From Gnetum montanum (taxonomy: Eukaryota > Streptophyta > Gnetopsida > Gnetales > Gnetaceae), in assembly GCA_015680685.1 (NCBI GenBank), contig MNCI01035706.1, forward strand, positions 180,773 to 244,772: DNA of 64,000 nucleotides, in the 5' to 3' direction. Positions 22,840 to 35,335 of this stretch are shown here, in pieces (the first letter of the stretch is position 1; each line of letters starts with the position of its first letter). A program made the translations under genes and the position numbers. The notes under the pieces are model-generated. The model saw only the letters and a program-made list of their open reading frames with translations. It made no database searches and had not been told where the DNA came from.

Positions 22840-24070
22840 GGGTTTAGGTGCTTGCTGGTCTCTTGCAACACTAAGGCCCAAATATCTCCAAATAAACTCA
22901 ATAGTTATAAGATAAACTAATCGTGAATATGTGTTTGCTGTTACGAATGTTGAAATGGTTGGGTTGTGTATAAAACTGTAATCGACTATCATAAAAGAGA
23001 CTCGGCTAACTTTGTCAAAGACTATGAGTTGTTGAAGATTCCTATTTTGTCTAATCACTTAGTCTTAGTACACTACTTGTAACAAATAAAATTTTGCAAA
23101 AACATTTGAGCACAATTCTGCCAATCTAATCCTAATTTTTCCTAAAGAGAAAGTTCCATAAGAAAACTAGAAATAGAGCGAGATTCAATGGACTTAGAAA
23201 GAGGGAAAAATGAAAATAAATTTGTATGAAGTCTCAAATATTTAAACAAGATAAACTGACATGAAGAAACACTTCACAATCAAGCTATTTCTAATTCAAT
23301 AACTACACATTTTCCAAACCTTCTGAGCTCAACAAGAAATTTCATAAAAGACAATCTTATTATACTACCAAAAATGCTGCGTAAACAACAAAGTACAAGT
23401 CTCTATTTTGGCTAGTTAATAGTTGTCAAAGATTGCATTCAATAGAGCCTTCAAAAATTTACAATTTCTTGATTGAAATAGCAATGCAATACACTTTAAA
23501 ACAATGAAGTTATTTCAGTCATCCCAAAATACCAAATATTTTTTTAGATTCTCTATGCTCAAAACAAGCAATTTCATTATGACATTACTATTAAATTGCT
23601 CTTGAGGTTTTTCAACAACATAAGCTCTCCTACAACTAATCTAATAGAAGTCTACTATTACACAAAAATAGATCTATAAAAGCAACTTAAGAAAAATTCC
23701 AAAATTAAATATCAAACATGATACTATCAAAAGCATTAGCTAAGTAAGTAAAACAAAATAAAAAGAGATGAATTCACAAGATTTAAACAAAGTAGCTGAA
23801 TTGATGTATTTAGCAAGCCATCTTATAAGTAATTTGCAATTATCTTTCCACCCACGCACCCCCCCCCCCCCCCCCCCCAACCAATAAGAAAAATCTCCTT
23901 CTTTCCTTTTTGGTTCTATCCTTCAAGCCCTTTTTATAGTGGCTACAAATATCGAGGGAATTATTTCATAACTCCCATGAGAAGTTGTAACTTCCATAAT
24001 CAATTATGTGAAAATTGAGCTAAAGCTGGCAAGTGTCTTCATGAATAATCTCCCTTTTCTTTTTAAAATA
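22840..24070 (-). repeat. Direct repeat R, copy 1
   Basis: This sequence matches 25,650-26,910 over more than 1 kb in the same orientation, with many substitutions and small indels. On the minus strand both copies have a TATA-like box near their high-coordinate end (CCACTATAAAAAGG near 23,940) and an open frame near the low end (YSFIHNPTISTFVT, IEFIWRYLGL). These features fit a pair of old LTRs. A run of 20 C (23,859-23,878) lies inside this copy only. Confidence 0.6.
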
Positions 24071-25649
24071 AAATCCCCTTATTTTTTTTAAAAAAATACA
24101 TACAGATTATCTTTAAACTTATATTGTACTCTTGCAATGATAATAATACGAATTTCTCCTTATATGCTCTAACTAATAGCATCAATAAAAATATTTAATT
24201 CTTAAGATGAATCACAACTAGCCCATTGCATAAACACAAGAATAGGGGCTTATGTTTCCACCGTGTGGTACAGGAACGAGAATCACGTTGTAGGGATGAG
24301 GGTTAGTGGTTTGCTATGTTACGTCTTCTTGTTTCTGATGCTAAGGATGCCACTCTTCGTGCACTTCTTAGTGTGAGTTTGGATAGCAATGTCAATTTTT
24401 GGAAATGACAAAAAAGACGGTGCAGTTGGAAGTGGAGGTGATTTTCTGGTTGGGCACAGTAGGCTCTGTCAGTGTCATTTCAAGTGTACTTGTAAAGCAT
24501 GGTTGTTGTAGCAACTGAGAGGAAACCCTAGTCTTTCTTGCATAGATGTTGTGGTGGTTGTCGAGAATTATGGTGATCTAGTGATTCACGAGCACTATAG
24601 TATCCCACCAATGTTTTTGGCATCTACGGATTTGCTAGATTAGGACTTCTTTATCATGATCAATTAATGCAAAATATTTGCCAAGAAATTCCTGCTTTCC
24701 ACTCTAGTTTTTTTCCTTGAGACTGAGGAGTATTCTAATGTAATTTCCATCATGTAGGCTAGTGGAGTTGTAGATTGGTTTGCATTTTGGGGCTTTCTAT
24801 CATTTTTTGTTGGTTTATTGATGGTGTTTGTTTTGTTTTGAAGTAGTTAATTACAACATCCGTAGCTAATATATTTTCATAACTTTTTGAATCCTTTTTC
24901 AATGTAATTCAACTAGAAAGTATGCAAGATCCACCCATTGTTTTTTATAGATTACATAGTAAAATTAATGACACATTTTTTCTATGAAACCTTCATTTGT
25001 TCATCCTCCTTAATAAGCCAATTTAATGATATTGCAAAAATGATCCCTTAGGTATGCAACTTAAAATATCTAGGAGTAGATTATATATAAGATTATTTAT
25101 TTTCTTTGAAGGTTGAAAGATAAAAAAGTTTGGCAAGATTAGACATCTAGACATCATCATCCATTAAACAGAGAGCCATGTTGCTAATGTAGCCCCTGAA
25201 CTTCATCATACCATTTAGTATAAATTGTGATAGTATAAGCATGTGAGATCTTCTTAATGCAATAACACAATTGGATCGAACAATATCCATGATGGTATTT
25301 TGGACCACTATGAAAAGAAGCTATAAATTTGCTTTGAAAAATCAACATCAATAACCATGAATTTGCCAATAGCTAACATGGTAGAGGCCTATTGTCCTAA
25401 AACATTTTTCAAAATATTATAGTTTCTGCATAATTTTCTACAACAACTAGTGAACATAAACCAATTAGGAACTTTTCATTTTGTCCACTTGAAACAACTT
25501 CCTTTTCAATCTTTTCAGTGAGAGAATATAGCCTTGCATCTTCAAATTTAGTCATACCCCCTTCAATATTGATATTAACTTTTGTTGGTAACTATTTGGA
25601 ATTGGACCACCAATGAGCTTCTCCGAATAGGGTTTAGCTTCTCCAAATA
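24071..25649. other. Spacer between the R copies, no gene identified
   Basis: From 25,160 to 25,620 the minus strand has fairly long open stretches (IEGGMTKFEDARLYSLTEKI and TITIYTKWYDEVQGL) that look coding-derived, but I do not recognise the protein. The rest (24,240-24,860) shows nothing clear. Confidence 0.3.
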
Positions 25650-26910
25650 AGGTTTAGGTGCTTGTTGGTCTTTGGCAACACCAAGGCCCAGATACCTCCA
25701 GATAAACTCAATAGTTATTAAACAAATTAGTTGTGAGTATGTGTTTTCTGTTGTGAATGTTGAAATCATTAGGTTATGTATAAAACTATAATTGGCTTTC
25801 ATAAAGGAGATTCAAATAACTCTGTCAAATACTATGCATTGTTGAAGGTTCCAATGTTGTCTAATCACTTAGTCTATATGGTCCTTATAATATCTACTTG
25901 TAACAAATAAAATTTTACAAAAATATTTGAGCACAATTCTGCCAATCCACTCCTAATTTACCCTAGAGAAAGTTCCACAAGAAAACTATAAATAGAGGGA
26001 GATTTAATAGACTTAGAAAGAGAAAGAAAAGAAAATAGAATTGCATGAAATCTTAAATATTTAAGCAAGATAAATTGACACGAGAAAATACTTCGCAATA
26101 AAGCTATTTCTTATTCAATGACTATGAATTGTTCAAAACTTTTTGGCCTCAACAAGTAATTTCATAAAGACAATCTTATTATACTACCAAAAACCAATGC
26201 ATAAACAACAAAGTATGAGTCTCTATTTTGGCTAGTTAATAGATGTTAAAGATTGCATTCAATAGAGCTTTCAAAAAAAAGTCTGATAATTTCTTGATTG
26301 AAATACCAAGGCAATATAGTTTAAAAATAAAGAAGCTATTTTAATCCCATCAAAATACTAAAGATTTTCCTAGATTCTCTATACTCAAAATAGGCAATTT
26401 CATTAAGACATTACTATTAAATTACTCTTGAGGCTTTCAACAACATGAACTCTTCTATGGTAAATCTTAATAAGAGTCTAATATTGTGCAAAACTAGAGC
26501 TATAAAAGCAACCTAGGATAAATCCGAAAATTCAATGCCAAGCATGATACTATCTAAACCATTAGCTAAGCAACTAAAACCAAATGGAAAGAAAAGAACT
26601 CACAAGATTAAAACAAAACAGTCAAATTGATGTCTTTAGCAAGCCATCTTACAAATAATCTTCAATTGTCTTTTTCCAAATCTTGCCCCCGCAAAATCTT
26701 TTTGTAAATCTTCTTCACATCTTCACTAAATCTTCTCTAAATGTTCCTCCAAAATCTACCTTTGAAGGTCCTTTTATAGTGACCATAAGGTAGTTACAAT
26801 AATCATGAGAAGTTATGGGTCTTACAAATATATTAGACATATAAATTTGAGTTATAGCTTCCATGGGGGATTATCAGAAATTTGAGCTATGGTTGCCAAG
26901 TGCTTTCTTG
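25650..26910 (-). repeat. Direct repeat R, copy 2
   Basis: Second copy of the repeat at 22,840-24,070. It keeps the short reading frame on the minus strand (25,575-25,802: YSFIHNLMISTFTTENTYS) and a TATA-like ACTATAAAAGG near 26,770. The two copies differ at many positions, so an LTR pair would be old. Confidence 0.6.
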
Positions 26911-28699
26911 GTAACAAATATCATAAAAGTTATCATAGGAAGTTACAAAAGTTGGAGAAATGCATGGTACAATTAGCAAGTGTCCTTTCAAATACAAATA
27001 TTTCAGAATTTTAGTTAAGTTTTTAGATAGCTTAATCAAGTGGAAATTTACTTTGAACAAGTAATGTTTTATAGATCTACCCCTTTAAATTGCAACTTTG
27101 ATACTTGTGTGTGTATTACTTTTCCAGACTTATGCCACCACTTATAGCCACCAAAGAATACATAATGTCTTTATGAATACTTCACTGTATCCTTGAGCTT
27201 CAAATAGGAATCACAATTTTTGGGTGTACTTTAGGTGTAAGGGTTTGTAGCTACTGTGTTGCAATCGTGTTCCCATTGCTACACTACCCTCACTGTTGCA
27301 TTTCTTGTTGTCCTACTACTATGTTGCCCATTGGAAAGAATGGTGTTGTCATGATGCATAGGCACATGTTGGATTCATGGCTTTGTCCAACATCCTGACA
27401 CATTGCTGCATGTTCTAGCAATTACAGATTTGTTTGGGAATATTCTAAATTCCACCTATTGGCCCATTGTTGCAATGCAAGTGCCAATGCTTCCAACTCT
27501 ATTGCTATTGGAGGAAACCACATCTCCTACCATCATGGTTCTTTTGTTGGCACCGCATACATCATTGTCATTGGCATTGGATTTGGTTATTTCTTTGAGA
27601 GTTTGTAATTAGCCCTCTTTGGCTGAACTGAACCACCATTGAATGTGTAATCATCTTTATGTGTTTTCTAGTTTACCTTGGCCATATTGCCAATGCTGCC
27701 ATGAGTCAGGGTTATCTCCTTTTTATCCAAAAATTACGGTTGCCACTGTTAAATTTTTGCATGTAGGTAAATGTGAAATTTGTTGGTTTTGATGGTTGTG
27801 CAAGGAAAAGAAATCATGATGTAGTGTTGCTAGTAAAATTCCATTGCTATTTTTCTTCTTAGATTGATGTCATTTCTCAGGCAACAAAAATTTGGTTAAT
27901 AATACAATGTTTAAGATGATGAGCTATGTTAGTTCTTTCTACCCTTGTTGGAGTAAGAATTTTAATTAATAATGTTAACTCCCACTTTATTGATGTTCCA
28001 GTAACTTTGGGTATTTTTTCGTAACTCAATTGCAGACCTTCACTATATTCTTTCCTGATTTCAACTATTTTATTTGATTTTCCAAAGCATCCAATAGTTA
28101 GTCACATAGGATTTCACTTAATAACATTGCAGGTGTTTTCTCAACTGCAAACTTATCAAATTGCTATTAACTTAGCCATGAGTTTTTGTCAAAATGCATA
28201 TTCCAAGTTAACTATCTCTACTAGAATCTTTAAATGTAAGGACTTGTAATAGGCTTATGCTAAATTTAATTTTAAGCAAAAGAAATTTTGATTGCTTGTA
28301 TATCCACCTTAAACTCTAAAATCCAGAGACAATGAGGACTGAGAAATAATTTATCTCCTACTCTTAGTTACACTCCATATGAGTATAACAACCAAAAGAG
28401 CAGTACTAAATAGATCATTTTCCAAAAACTTAGATTAGCAATGTTACTTATGGTCTTCAAATACATCTATTTTTATTTTTATATATCATTTTTCCATATC
28501 TATGAATTCCATATTCTTGCTCCATAAAATGGATGAAATGTGCTAAAAACTTCCTAAGATGTTTCACTGAAATTTCTTGATGTGTCAATCTTATTTAGTT
28601 TAGCTTCATTAGATTTTACTACTGCTCCATCAAATGGTCTAATGTGACAACAATATCCTTGTGCAAGGTTAGATAATAATAATCAATCCTAACAATACT
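26911..28699. other. AT-rich stretch, nothing identified
   Basis: I find no domain, RNA gene or clear repeat. The open frame at 27,403-27,612 is short and compositionally ordinary. The sequence lies downstream, in the sense of element D, of its truncated integrase finger. Confidence 0.4.
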
Positions 28700-31270
28700 T
28701 CAAGCTGTGCTTTTTGGTGACGCATAATACTCACCATGATGACCATGAAATGATGCTACGACCTCTTCTATGTCAGCATTTGCAATATGCCTAAGATAGA
28801 TTCCATTGAAATGTTTTCTAAACAAAGTTCTCTTGAAGAAGAAAATCCTTATTATTTTCTTTTTAAAGGCTCTATTTTGATTGTCTAATAGATTGTGAGA
28901 TACCAACCTAGTTTGTAGATCCTACACTATATCATGAAAGTACTTTCTACTCTTAGTAAGGAATGTCTGCATAAGCTTTTAATTTTTGACATGAGAATCT
29001 TTTTCTACATTAGAAAGGAGACTAGCCAAATCAACATTATGTATTGTTTGTCGAGGTCTAAACTCAATATTAAAATGCTAGAGCTTACCAATCCAACTAC
29101 CTCACTTGGATAAAAAGTCATTATGATAGAAGATCTGTTTCACTAGTGGTTCATGCAACAAAACCACTACACATGTTTTTCCAAAATAATACTTAAAATA
29201 TTATATTGCTTTAACAACTACATATGCTTGTTTTTCTAAGAGTGAATATTCAAGATTTAAATCTTGTAATTAATGACTATAAAACCCTATGAAAAGATCA
29301 TCAATGTTTGTTTTGCACAATGACCACTGCCAATGTATTTTAGAAGAAAATGCATATAAATAAAAATCCTTTTAAAAATTAGCACTTAATAGGGTATGGA
29401 GTTGGGTAATATCTACTTTAATTTATTGAAAATAACTCTCATGTTTAGCAATTTTCTAAACTTCTTGATCCTTTCTAAACATCATTGTAAGGGTTTGCTT
29501 GCTTCTATAAAATCTAGAATGAATTTCTTGATAAAACTAATCTTACCAAAGAAAGATCTTAATACCTTCTTAGTAGTTGGAAACATGAGATCCTTGATAT
29601 TCTTGATCTTTAATCAATCTACCCTAATACCTTCGTGAGAAAGTTTATGTCAAAGAAGAGTACCTTTCTTCACAGCAAAAATGCTCTCTTTAGGATTCAA
29701 TGAGATTCCATACATGAGACAACAATGAAAAATAGCCTACATATGTTCAAAATGTTCTTACATAATCTTGGAATATATTATGACATCACCTCAATAAACA
29801 GTTATGAATTTTTTGATTAAACCTTCAAAAGCTCTATTCATGGCACATTGAAAAGTTGTTTCTACATTGGACAAACCAAAGGATATTCTTTTATACATGT
29901 AGGTTTCTACTTGGTAGTAAATGAAATCTTATACTAATCAATAGAATCTACTAAAATCTATTTGTAACCTAAAAAACCATATACGAAGAACTATAGTGTA
30001 GAACATGCCACCCTTTGTAACGTTTCATCAATCCTTAGAAGTTGAAGGAATTCTAGATAGTGAATGAATTGTTTGGTTATCTTGAATTCACAAAGAATTA
30101 GCTAATAAAATTTATATTTTTGGAAAGCTTACAAAGTTCTCCAGAATTTGGAAAAAGGAAGTACTACAAAAGATATTCAGAAGCTAAGGTTATATTATGT
30201 TCTTTCCAATCTATCAAAAATCATAGCAATTCTGGTTCTAAAATTTTGAGAGATGATAACTCAAAAGTTGTTGAGTGTCTAATGCTAAAATTTTAACTGA
30301 ACCTTTCCATAGATATTAGCATTCAAATAAATATAATATTACATCATATAATTGTATGATGGGAGAGAAATAATCTAATCATTAACCATCATTCATTCTA
30401 GTAAAAATTCAGGATTCAAAAAATCTTCCAAATTATAGAGCTAATTTCTCCGAAACCACAATAGATATTGAACCAAAATTTTAGTTGCACATATCCACCT
30501 CTCTAGCTTTCTAATAAATCTAGAATCATTAACAAATTTTGTAAAATGACTCAAATATGATCAAAATAGTCAATGTTCCCAATTCTAAATATTCAACTTC
30601 CAAGATTAAGTAACTAATGATGAATGATGTTGATGAATTATTGAATTGATGAAATATTGAAGAATTGATGATGAAATAGTAAAATTCTTGTTGAAATTAT
30701 ATTGATGATTCTATTATACAAATTTTCAAGAGATGCCCTAGCTATATATATGTCACAAGTTGGGCAAAATTTACTAAAAATATTACAATATAGGTTCAAT
30801 GCCAAAAAAAATTAAAAATTAAATGTGTGAATGTGTGTGTGGGGACCAAAATAACTACCCATCAATCCAAAATTTTTTAATATTTTATTAAAATAAATTT
30901 CTATTGTATAATAAAAATAAAAAATTATTATCTTCTACTCTAAAAAGCAAACAAAAGTATCTATCCTTCTTTGAAGTAATATTCAAATTCTTGAAATCCA
31001 TACACAAATGAATATTGGTATTTTTCTTTCTTATTGAAACTAATTTTCAATCCATAATGAATACCAAATAGGATAAATAATCTTTTTTGAAGGAGTTTCT
31101 TTAATTCTACCTCCATGGTTGTTTTATACTATGGTTTAAATTTTCTCAAATTTTATGGTTGTTTTATACTATGATAACATTTGTATCGAAAACTTTCAAA
31201 TCCTTATATGACCAAGTGAATATCTTGATATCCATCCTTAACACCAACTCAAGCTCTTATCATTCCATTT
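28700..31270 (-). pseudogene. Element D gypsy pol remnant: RT, RNase H, integrase zinc finger
   Basis: In minus-strand order: the linker DIKIFTWSYKDLKVFD (about 31,240-31,170); RT block near 31,000 (CMDFKNLNITSKKDRY); after an insertion, FLGYK then YKISFTTK (about 29,950); ISFGLSNVETTFQCAMNRAF and LNPKESIFAVKK (29,900-29,680); EGIRVD and LRSFFGKISFIKKF (29,640-29,500); RNase H with YSLLEKQAYVVVKAI and WIGKL (29,250-29,050); and an integrase finger DIEEVVASFHGHHGEYYASP (28,790-28,730). The catalytic YxDD has become a stop plus GD. The integrase core is absent. The order FAWSY linker, RT, RNase H, integrase is standard for gypsy. Confidence 0.8.
30050..30940. mobile_element. Insertion of about 0.9 kb splitting the RT of element D
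   Basis: RT homology stops after CMDFKNLNITSKKDRY near 30,940 and resumes before FLGYK near 30,030. The intervening AT-rich sequence has no coding domain. I could not find target-site duplications or terminal repeats, so its class is unknown and the boundaries are accurate to about 30 bases. Confidence 0.45.
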
Positions 31271-31659
31271 TGCTAAGATTCTTTTCTATCCTTATCATTT
31301 TGGGTTTTCTTTCATTTAAAAATTTAGCAACTCTTACTCACTATTGAGTTTATCAGTTTATAACTTCTATATGTTCATATCGAATTGTTGTTCCAACTCA
31401 ATAATATTCTTGGAAATAAAATTAGTATGATTCCAAAGTTCTGAAATCTCACATCCATCATCCCTTATTTGATCCCTAAATTCTTCCCTATTCTATAGAA
31501 AGGACTGAATGTAATCATCATTATGAAACACTTGAAAGTGGGTGATGTTGTCTAGATCCTCTAGCTACAACATTAATTTAGTAAATACCTTTTTGAATAC
31601 TATGGAATAATTTTAGCTTAAGTCAAAAGTAATTATTGCTAGCTCATTAGCTTATGTAT

Positions 31660-32124
31660 TCATTTTCCATGACAACAAATATTATATGCAACGAATTGAT
31701 TAAAAAGGGATTGAGCTTTATGGACATACCTTTTAAGAGAGTGACTTTTAATAGCAATACTTTCTTTTAAATGATCATAAATCAATAGGTAATCATCATT
31801 TATCATAATGGCTTCCACTCTTTTCTTCAAAGCATAGGATAAACCTTTATAAAGATCTTCATACTTTGCTAAATTATTCACACATGAAAATGATAGATGA
31901 TAAACTTTATAAAATTTCTTACCCATGAGAGAGATGAGAATGATCCTAGATCTATTTCCGTTTTGATTAACTAACCCATTGAAATATAAACTCCATGGAA
32001 TATTATTACGCTTATCTCCTCTTAGCCTAGGTACAACATCATGTACATCCAACATATGCATCCCATGAGAGTCCTTAGCTTCCATTGGTTTGTTATGTTC
32101 ATCATGTGTAAGACTCTTTAACAT
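31660..32124 (-). pseudogene. RNase H domain upstream of the RT of element D
   Basis: The open frame has WSLYFNGLVNQNGN (family Asp replaced by Asn), FSCVNNLAKYEDLYKGLSYA with the conserved Glu, INDDYLLI with the third acidic position, and SLKRYVHKAQSLFNQFVAYN. Downstream, YSIVFKKVF and FQVFHNDDYIQSFL resemble the spacer that links this second RNase H to the RT linker in some plant polyproteins. It belongs to the additional RNase H type known from Tat-lineage elements. Its place here is before RT, in the same orientation. Confidence 0.7.
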
Positions 32125-32327
32125 AAGAGCCTCATTGCATATAAGAATTTTATTAGGATGACCTTACCAAGGAAACCACATGTGAGAATAATTAGTTGCA
32201 ATGTATCCACAAAACTACCTAGACCAACTTCTACTATAAATCAATTTATAAGATGTCAGTGTTTATCACTTGAATAGTAATATAATTGAATATCCTTGGA
32301 TCTTGAGCAATTCAAACCTGAACCACT

Positions 32328-33724
32328 TGTAACTCCCCCAAAATTTTAGCATTATACTTATCTAGTTGACTGATCATATTTTTTGATTTCTAAAGCTTTC
32401 ACCCTAGTTGTTTACAAATCTTCCAAAGATATTATGATGGTTGAATTACCAAAAATGCAAGAATCATAAAACAAGATTATTATGAGAAATAGACACCATA
32501 ATGAATCAAAATAAGGTCCAAGCATTTTCTAATATCTTGTGCATAAAAGTATATCTTAGAAAAATGTTGCTAAAACTTAGAAAATATGCATGAAATAATT
32601 AGATCTAAGAAACAAACATTACATTAAATAGTTACTAAAAAATGAAGATTGACTAAAACATAATATGCACATAAAACAAAAATTATTAAAACCCATAATT
32701 ACAAGCAACACCAAAATTACCATACCTGAGATTAATACCACTACAAATAGAATTTTTGTGTGTCTTTGATCTCCCAAACTCTAAATTCTAGGCAAGATCA
32801 TAGGTTAACAATAGGATCTAAGAAAGATCTGAAATCTCAAAATATGGCTTATTGCACATCATGGTTGATAGTACATATCTAGTTAACCATAGATATAGAT
32901 CTAGCTCCTCTATAATTTGTTAGAGTCTCCCTCTCTCACTCTATCTCTTATATGTTGACAAAGTAAGACAAAAAAATGATCTCTCATGGAATAGTTACCA
33001 TGCTTATATTCTTGCAATAGTTTAGCAACTTTGGATAAAGGAAATCTTTCATGGGGAAAAAAATTAATTAAAATTAAATTTTAATTCTAAAGATATTTTT
33101 AAATGTTTTTTTCTCACATGGGCTATTTCTTAGTGCTAACCTAATGGACATCTCCTATGAGAAAATTACTAGCTATGTCTAAGCTCAAACTAATAACAAG
33201 GTCTAAGGTCAAAAGTATAACTAATGAAAATGCTAACATGAGACCCTCTAAAAAATAGATTTAAAAAAAATATAAAATATAAAATTTAAAATATCAATAT
33301 AATTAAACAAAAATATAAATTATCCAAACAAAGAATATCATACCAAAGCAGTATTCCATATGTCAATAACCCATCAACTGCTTGATAACTACTAACTCAA
33401 AACTCCAACAAAAGGGTTAGTACGTATATGCTAAAATAAAAGAAAAACCAAAGATGCTAAAAATAAAAAATTATTATATGGAAAATTATTAAAATAAAAT
33501 AAAGTTAAAAGTAAAAACATAAATGGAAATAAAACCTTAGAATATATTTTTAAAAAGTAAAAGGTCATTAAAAAGGACCTAGCTAGACATTACTCAAAGT
33601 ACAAAAGCATAGTCAACAGAAGAAAAGAGGTTAATAAGCATAGACATAGGTTAGCAACTAAGAAATCAAAGGTTCAAACCAAAAACATACCAAGGGTAAG
33701 GGATATTTAGAGTAGGGTGTTACA
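32328..33724 (-). mobile_element. Candidate LTR of another gypsy element
   Basis: The ends are TGTAACTCCC and GGGTGTTACA, near-perfect inverted ends of the TGTAACACCC type common in plant gypsy LTRs. On the minus strand a TATA-like ACATATAAGAGA (near 32,950) lies upstream of a GA-rich leader. Bases flanking the ends (CCACT and CATAC) do not match, so it is not a clean solo LTR. TGGTTCAGGTTTGAATTG just beyond the minus-strand end could be a damaged initiator-Met primer site. Confidence 0.4.
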
Positions 33725-33725
33725 C

Positions 33726-34505
33726 ATACCAATTATTAGGACTACTAAGCTATTACAGGGGTGGGGGTGTCAACCCTCAAACAAAAAAGAATACTAATAT
33801 TAAGAAAAAAATTCAAAGTACATAAAATTACTAAAGAGAGAGTCTAAAGAAAAATACTAATGGTTTTAAGGATTTCTTTTTAGATTTTTATCCTTATGAT
33901 CAATCCTAAAATATCTCTCATCTAGGGTAGGAAAAGTATCAGGCCTTGCTCTTATTTAGAAGTGTCCTCACACTTTTTTACTTCTTACTAAAGTGTTTCT
34001 TGTAAAGAGAAGGTAGAAAAATTTCTGTAAAGACAAAAGAACACATTGATTAGAAATAATAAGCAAATAACAACAAAAGTTGAAAGTTTTTCATCCTTGA
34101 GCCTATAAGAAAAAAGAAATTAATACTATAGAAAATAAATTTATTATTCATCTTTCATTAGAAACTTTTTTACTTGAAGCTATAACTAAAAAGAAACATC
34201 TTTGAGAATATGATATTTAATTCCTAAAGAGAGGTCATAGTTATTCCCTTGCTGCTAGAAAAAAACTCTACACTAAAGCTTCCAAATAGAGTAGAGAACA
34301 AAAGATTGAGGATATTTCCAAATGCAAAGAAAGGAAGTAGAGCAAGAAAATTGATCACCAAGAATGCTTTCATTGATGCTTGGTTCAAAATTTTTATAAA
34401 TTCTGGGTGTCTAATTCCAAACATGCTGAACAACAAGACACTCAAGAAAAACATGAGAAAGTGAGTCTTTACTTCTATAAAGAGGACATTGAGGAGAAAC
34501 ATTTT
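33726..34505 (-). pseudogene. LINE-6, 3' fragment
   Basis: The minus strand encodes PQCPLYRSKDSLSHVFLECL then VVQHVWN (about 34,490-34,410), the zf-RVT pattern CxxC..H..C found after plant LINE RTs. The sequence then runs through non-coding DNA to a T-rich patch and TTGAGGGTTGACACCC near 33,765, which resembles a LINE 3' UTR. It abuts the candidate LTR end at 33,724. No RT is left. Confidence 0.5.
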
Positions 34506-34951
34506 TCATATGTTCAAAATGAGTGTTAGTAGGAACTATCAAGTATATTTAAGATGTTTGGATTACTAAGTTAATACAAGTTTAATGCTTAATATTGTAT
34601 TATGCTCATTCTACCATGATTATTGTAAATAAAATGTAAAGACTATGCTATGGAAATAGGAATTGAAACACCACTAAATTTGCATGTTGTAACCTTTGTA
34701 ACCCCATCCCCTGAAACTTGAGGTAAAACTTCATTGTAAATGTGAGGACTGTAACCCATGAGGTGCAATCTCACATACTTTACACTTTTGGGGTTGAAAA
34801 ATGCCTCATAAGTGGTCAAAGCCTCACCCCAAGTGAAAAAAGTCACGTTATATTTATATTTTAGCTTGTGGAGGTTAAAAATGCCTTTTGGAATGTCAAA
34901 ATTAGCATTTTGATGGGTTTTATGGTGGGTATAGCATTTTCTACACTGAAG
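34506..34951. other. No gene seen
   Basis: An AT-rich stretch with no domain or repeat that I can identify. Confidence 0.4.
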
Positions 34952-35140
34952 ACACCTACCCCCAGCTAGGATGCACGGTAGGAAAGCTCACTTGCCTTCA
35001 ACTAGGATGCATGGGAGGAAAGCTCACCTACCCCTATCTTGGATGCATGAAGGGAAAGTTCACCTACCCCCAACTTGGATGCATGGGGGGAAAGCTCACC
35101 TACCTCCAACTTGGATGCATGGGTGGAAGGCTTACCTACG
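34952..35140 (+). repeat. 36-bp minisatellite, five units
   Basis: Five tandem copies of a 36-bp unit (GATGCATGGGGGGAAAGCTC then ACCTACCCCCAACTTG) with a few changes each. As 36 is divisible by three, the plus strand stays open and repeats the 12 residues MHGGKAHLPPTW; the minus strand is open too. No start context or neighbouring coding sequence supports a protein. Confidence 0.85.
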
Positions 35141-35265
35141 TCTAGCTTATAATGCATTGGGGAAAATCTTCCCTCCTCCACCCCTCCCACACACAAACTT
35201 GAGCATTTTTAGCAAGCATTTTTGCATTCAAGAGCTTTGAACACACATAAAGCCTCTTGAATCCC

Positions 35266-35335
35266 NNNNNNNNNNNNNNNNNNNNNNNNNNNNNNNNNNN
35301 NNNNNNNNNNNNNNNNNNNNNNNNNNNNNNNNNNN
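35266..35335. other. Assembly gap (70 N)
   Basis: Seventy unknown bases. The right edge is a run of 12 or more C, and CCC precedes the left edge, so the gap probably sits in a long C tract that could not be sequenced. Frames crossing it are meaningless. Confidence 0.95.

Noticed and set aside
32328-33724. Solo LTR with a clean target-site duplication.
   Set aside because: The five bases at each side (CCACT and CATAC) do not match, so a simple solo LTR is not shown.
34224-34502. Hydrophobic, membrane-like protein on the minus strand.
   Set aside because: Another frame of the same strand encodes the LINE zf-RVT motif CPLYRSKDSLSHVFLEC; the hydrophobic frame is its shadow.
34952-35140. CRISPR-like array of 36-bp repeats.
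   Set aside because: There are no spacers; units are directly tandem and the setting is a plant genome.
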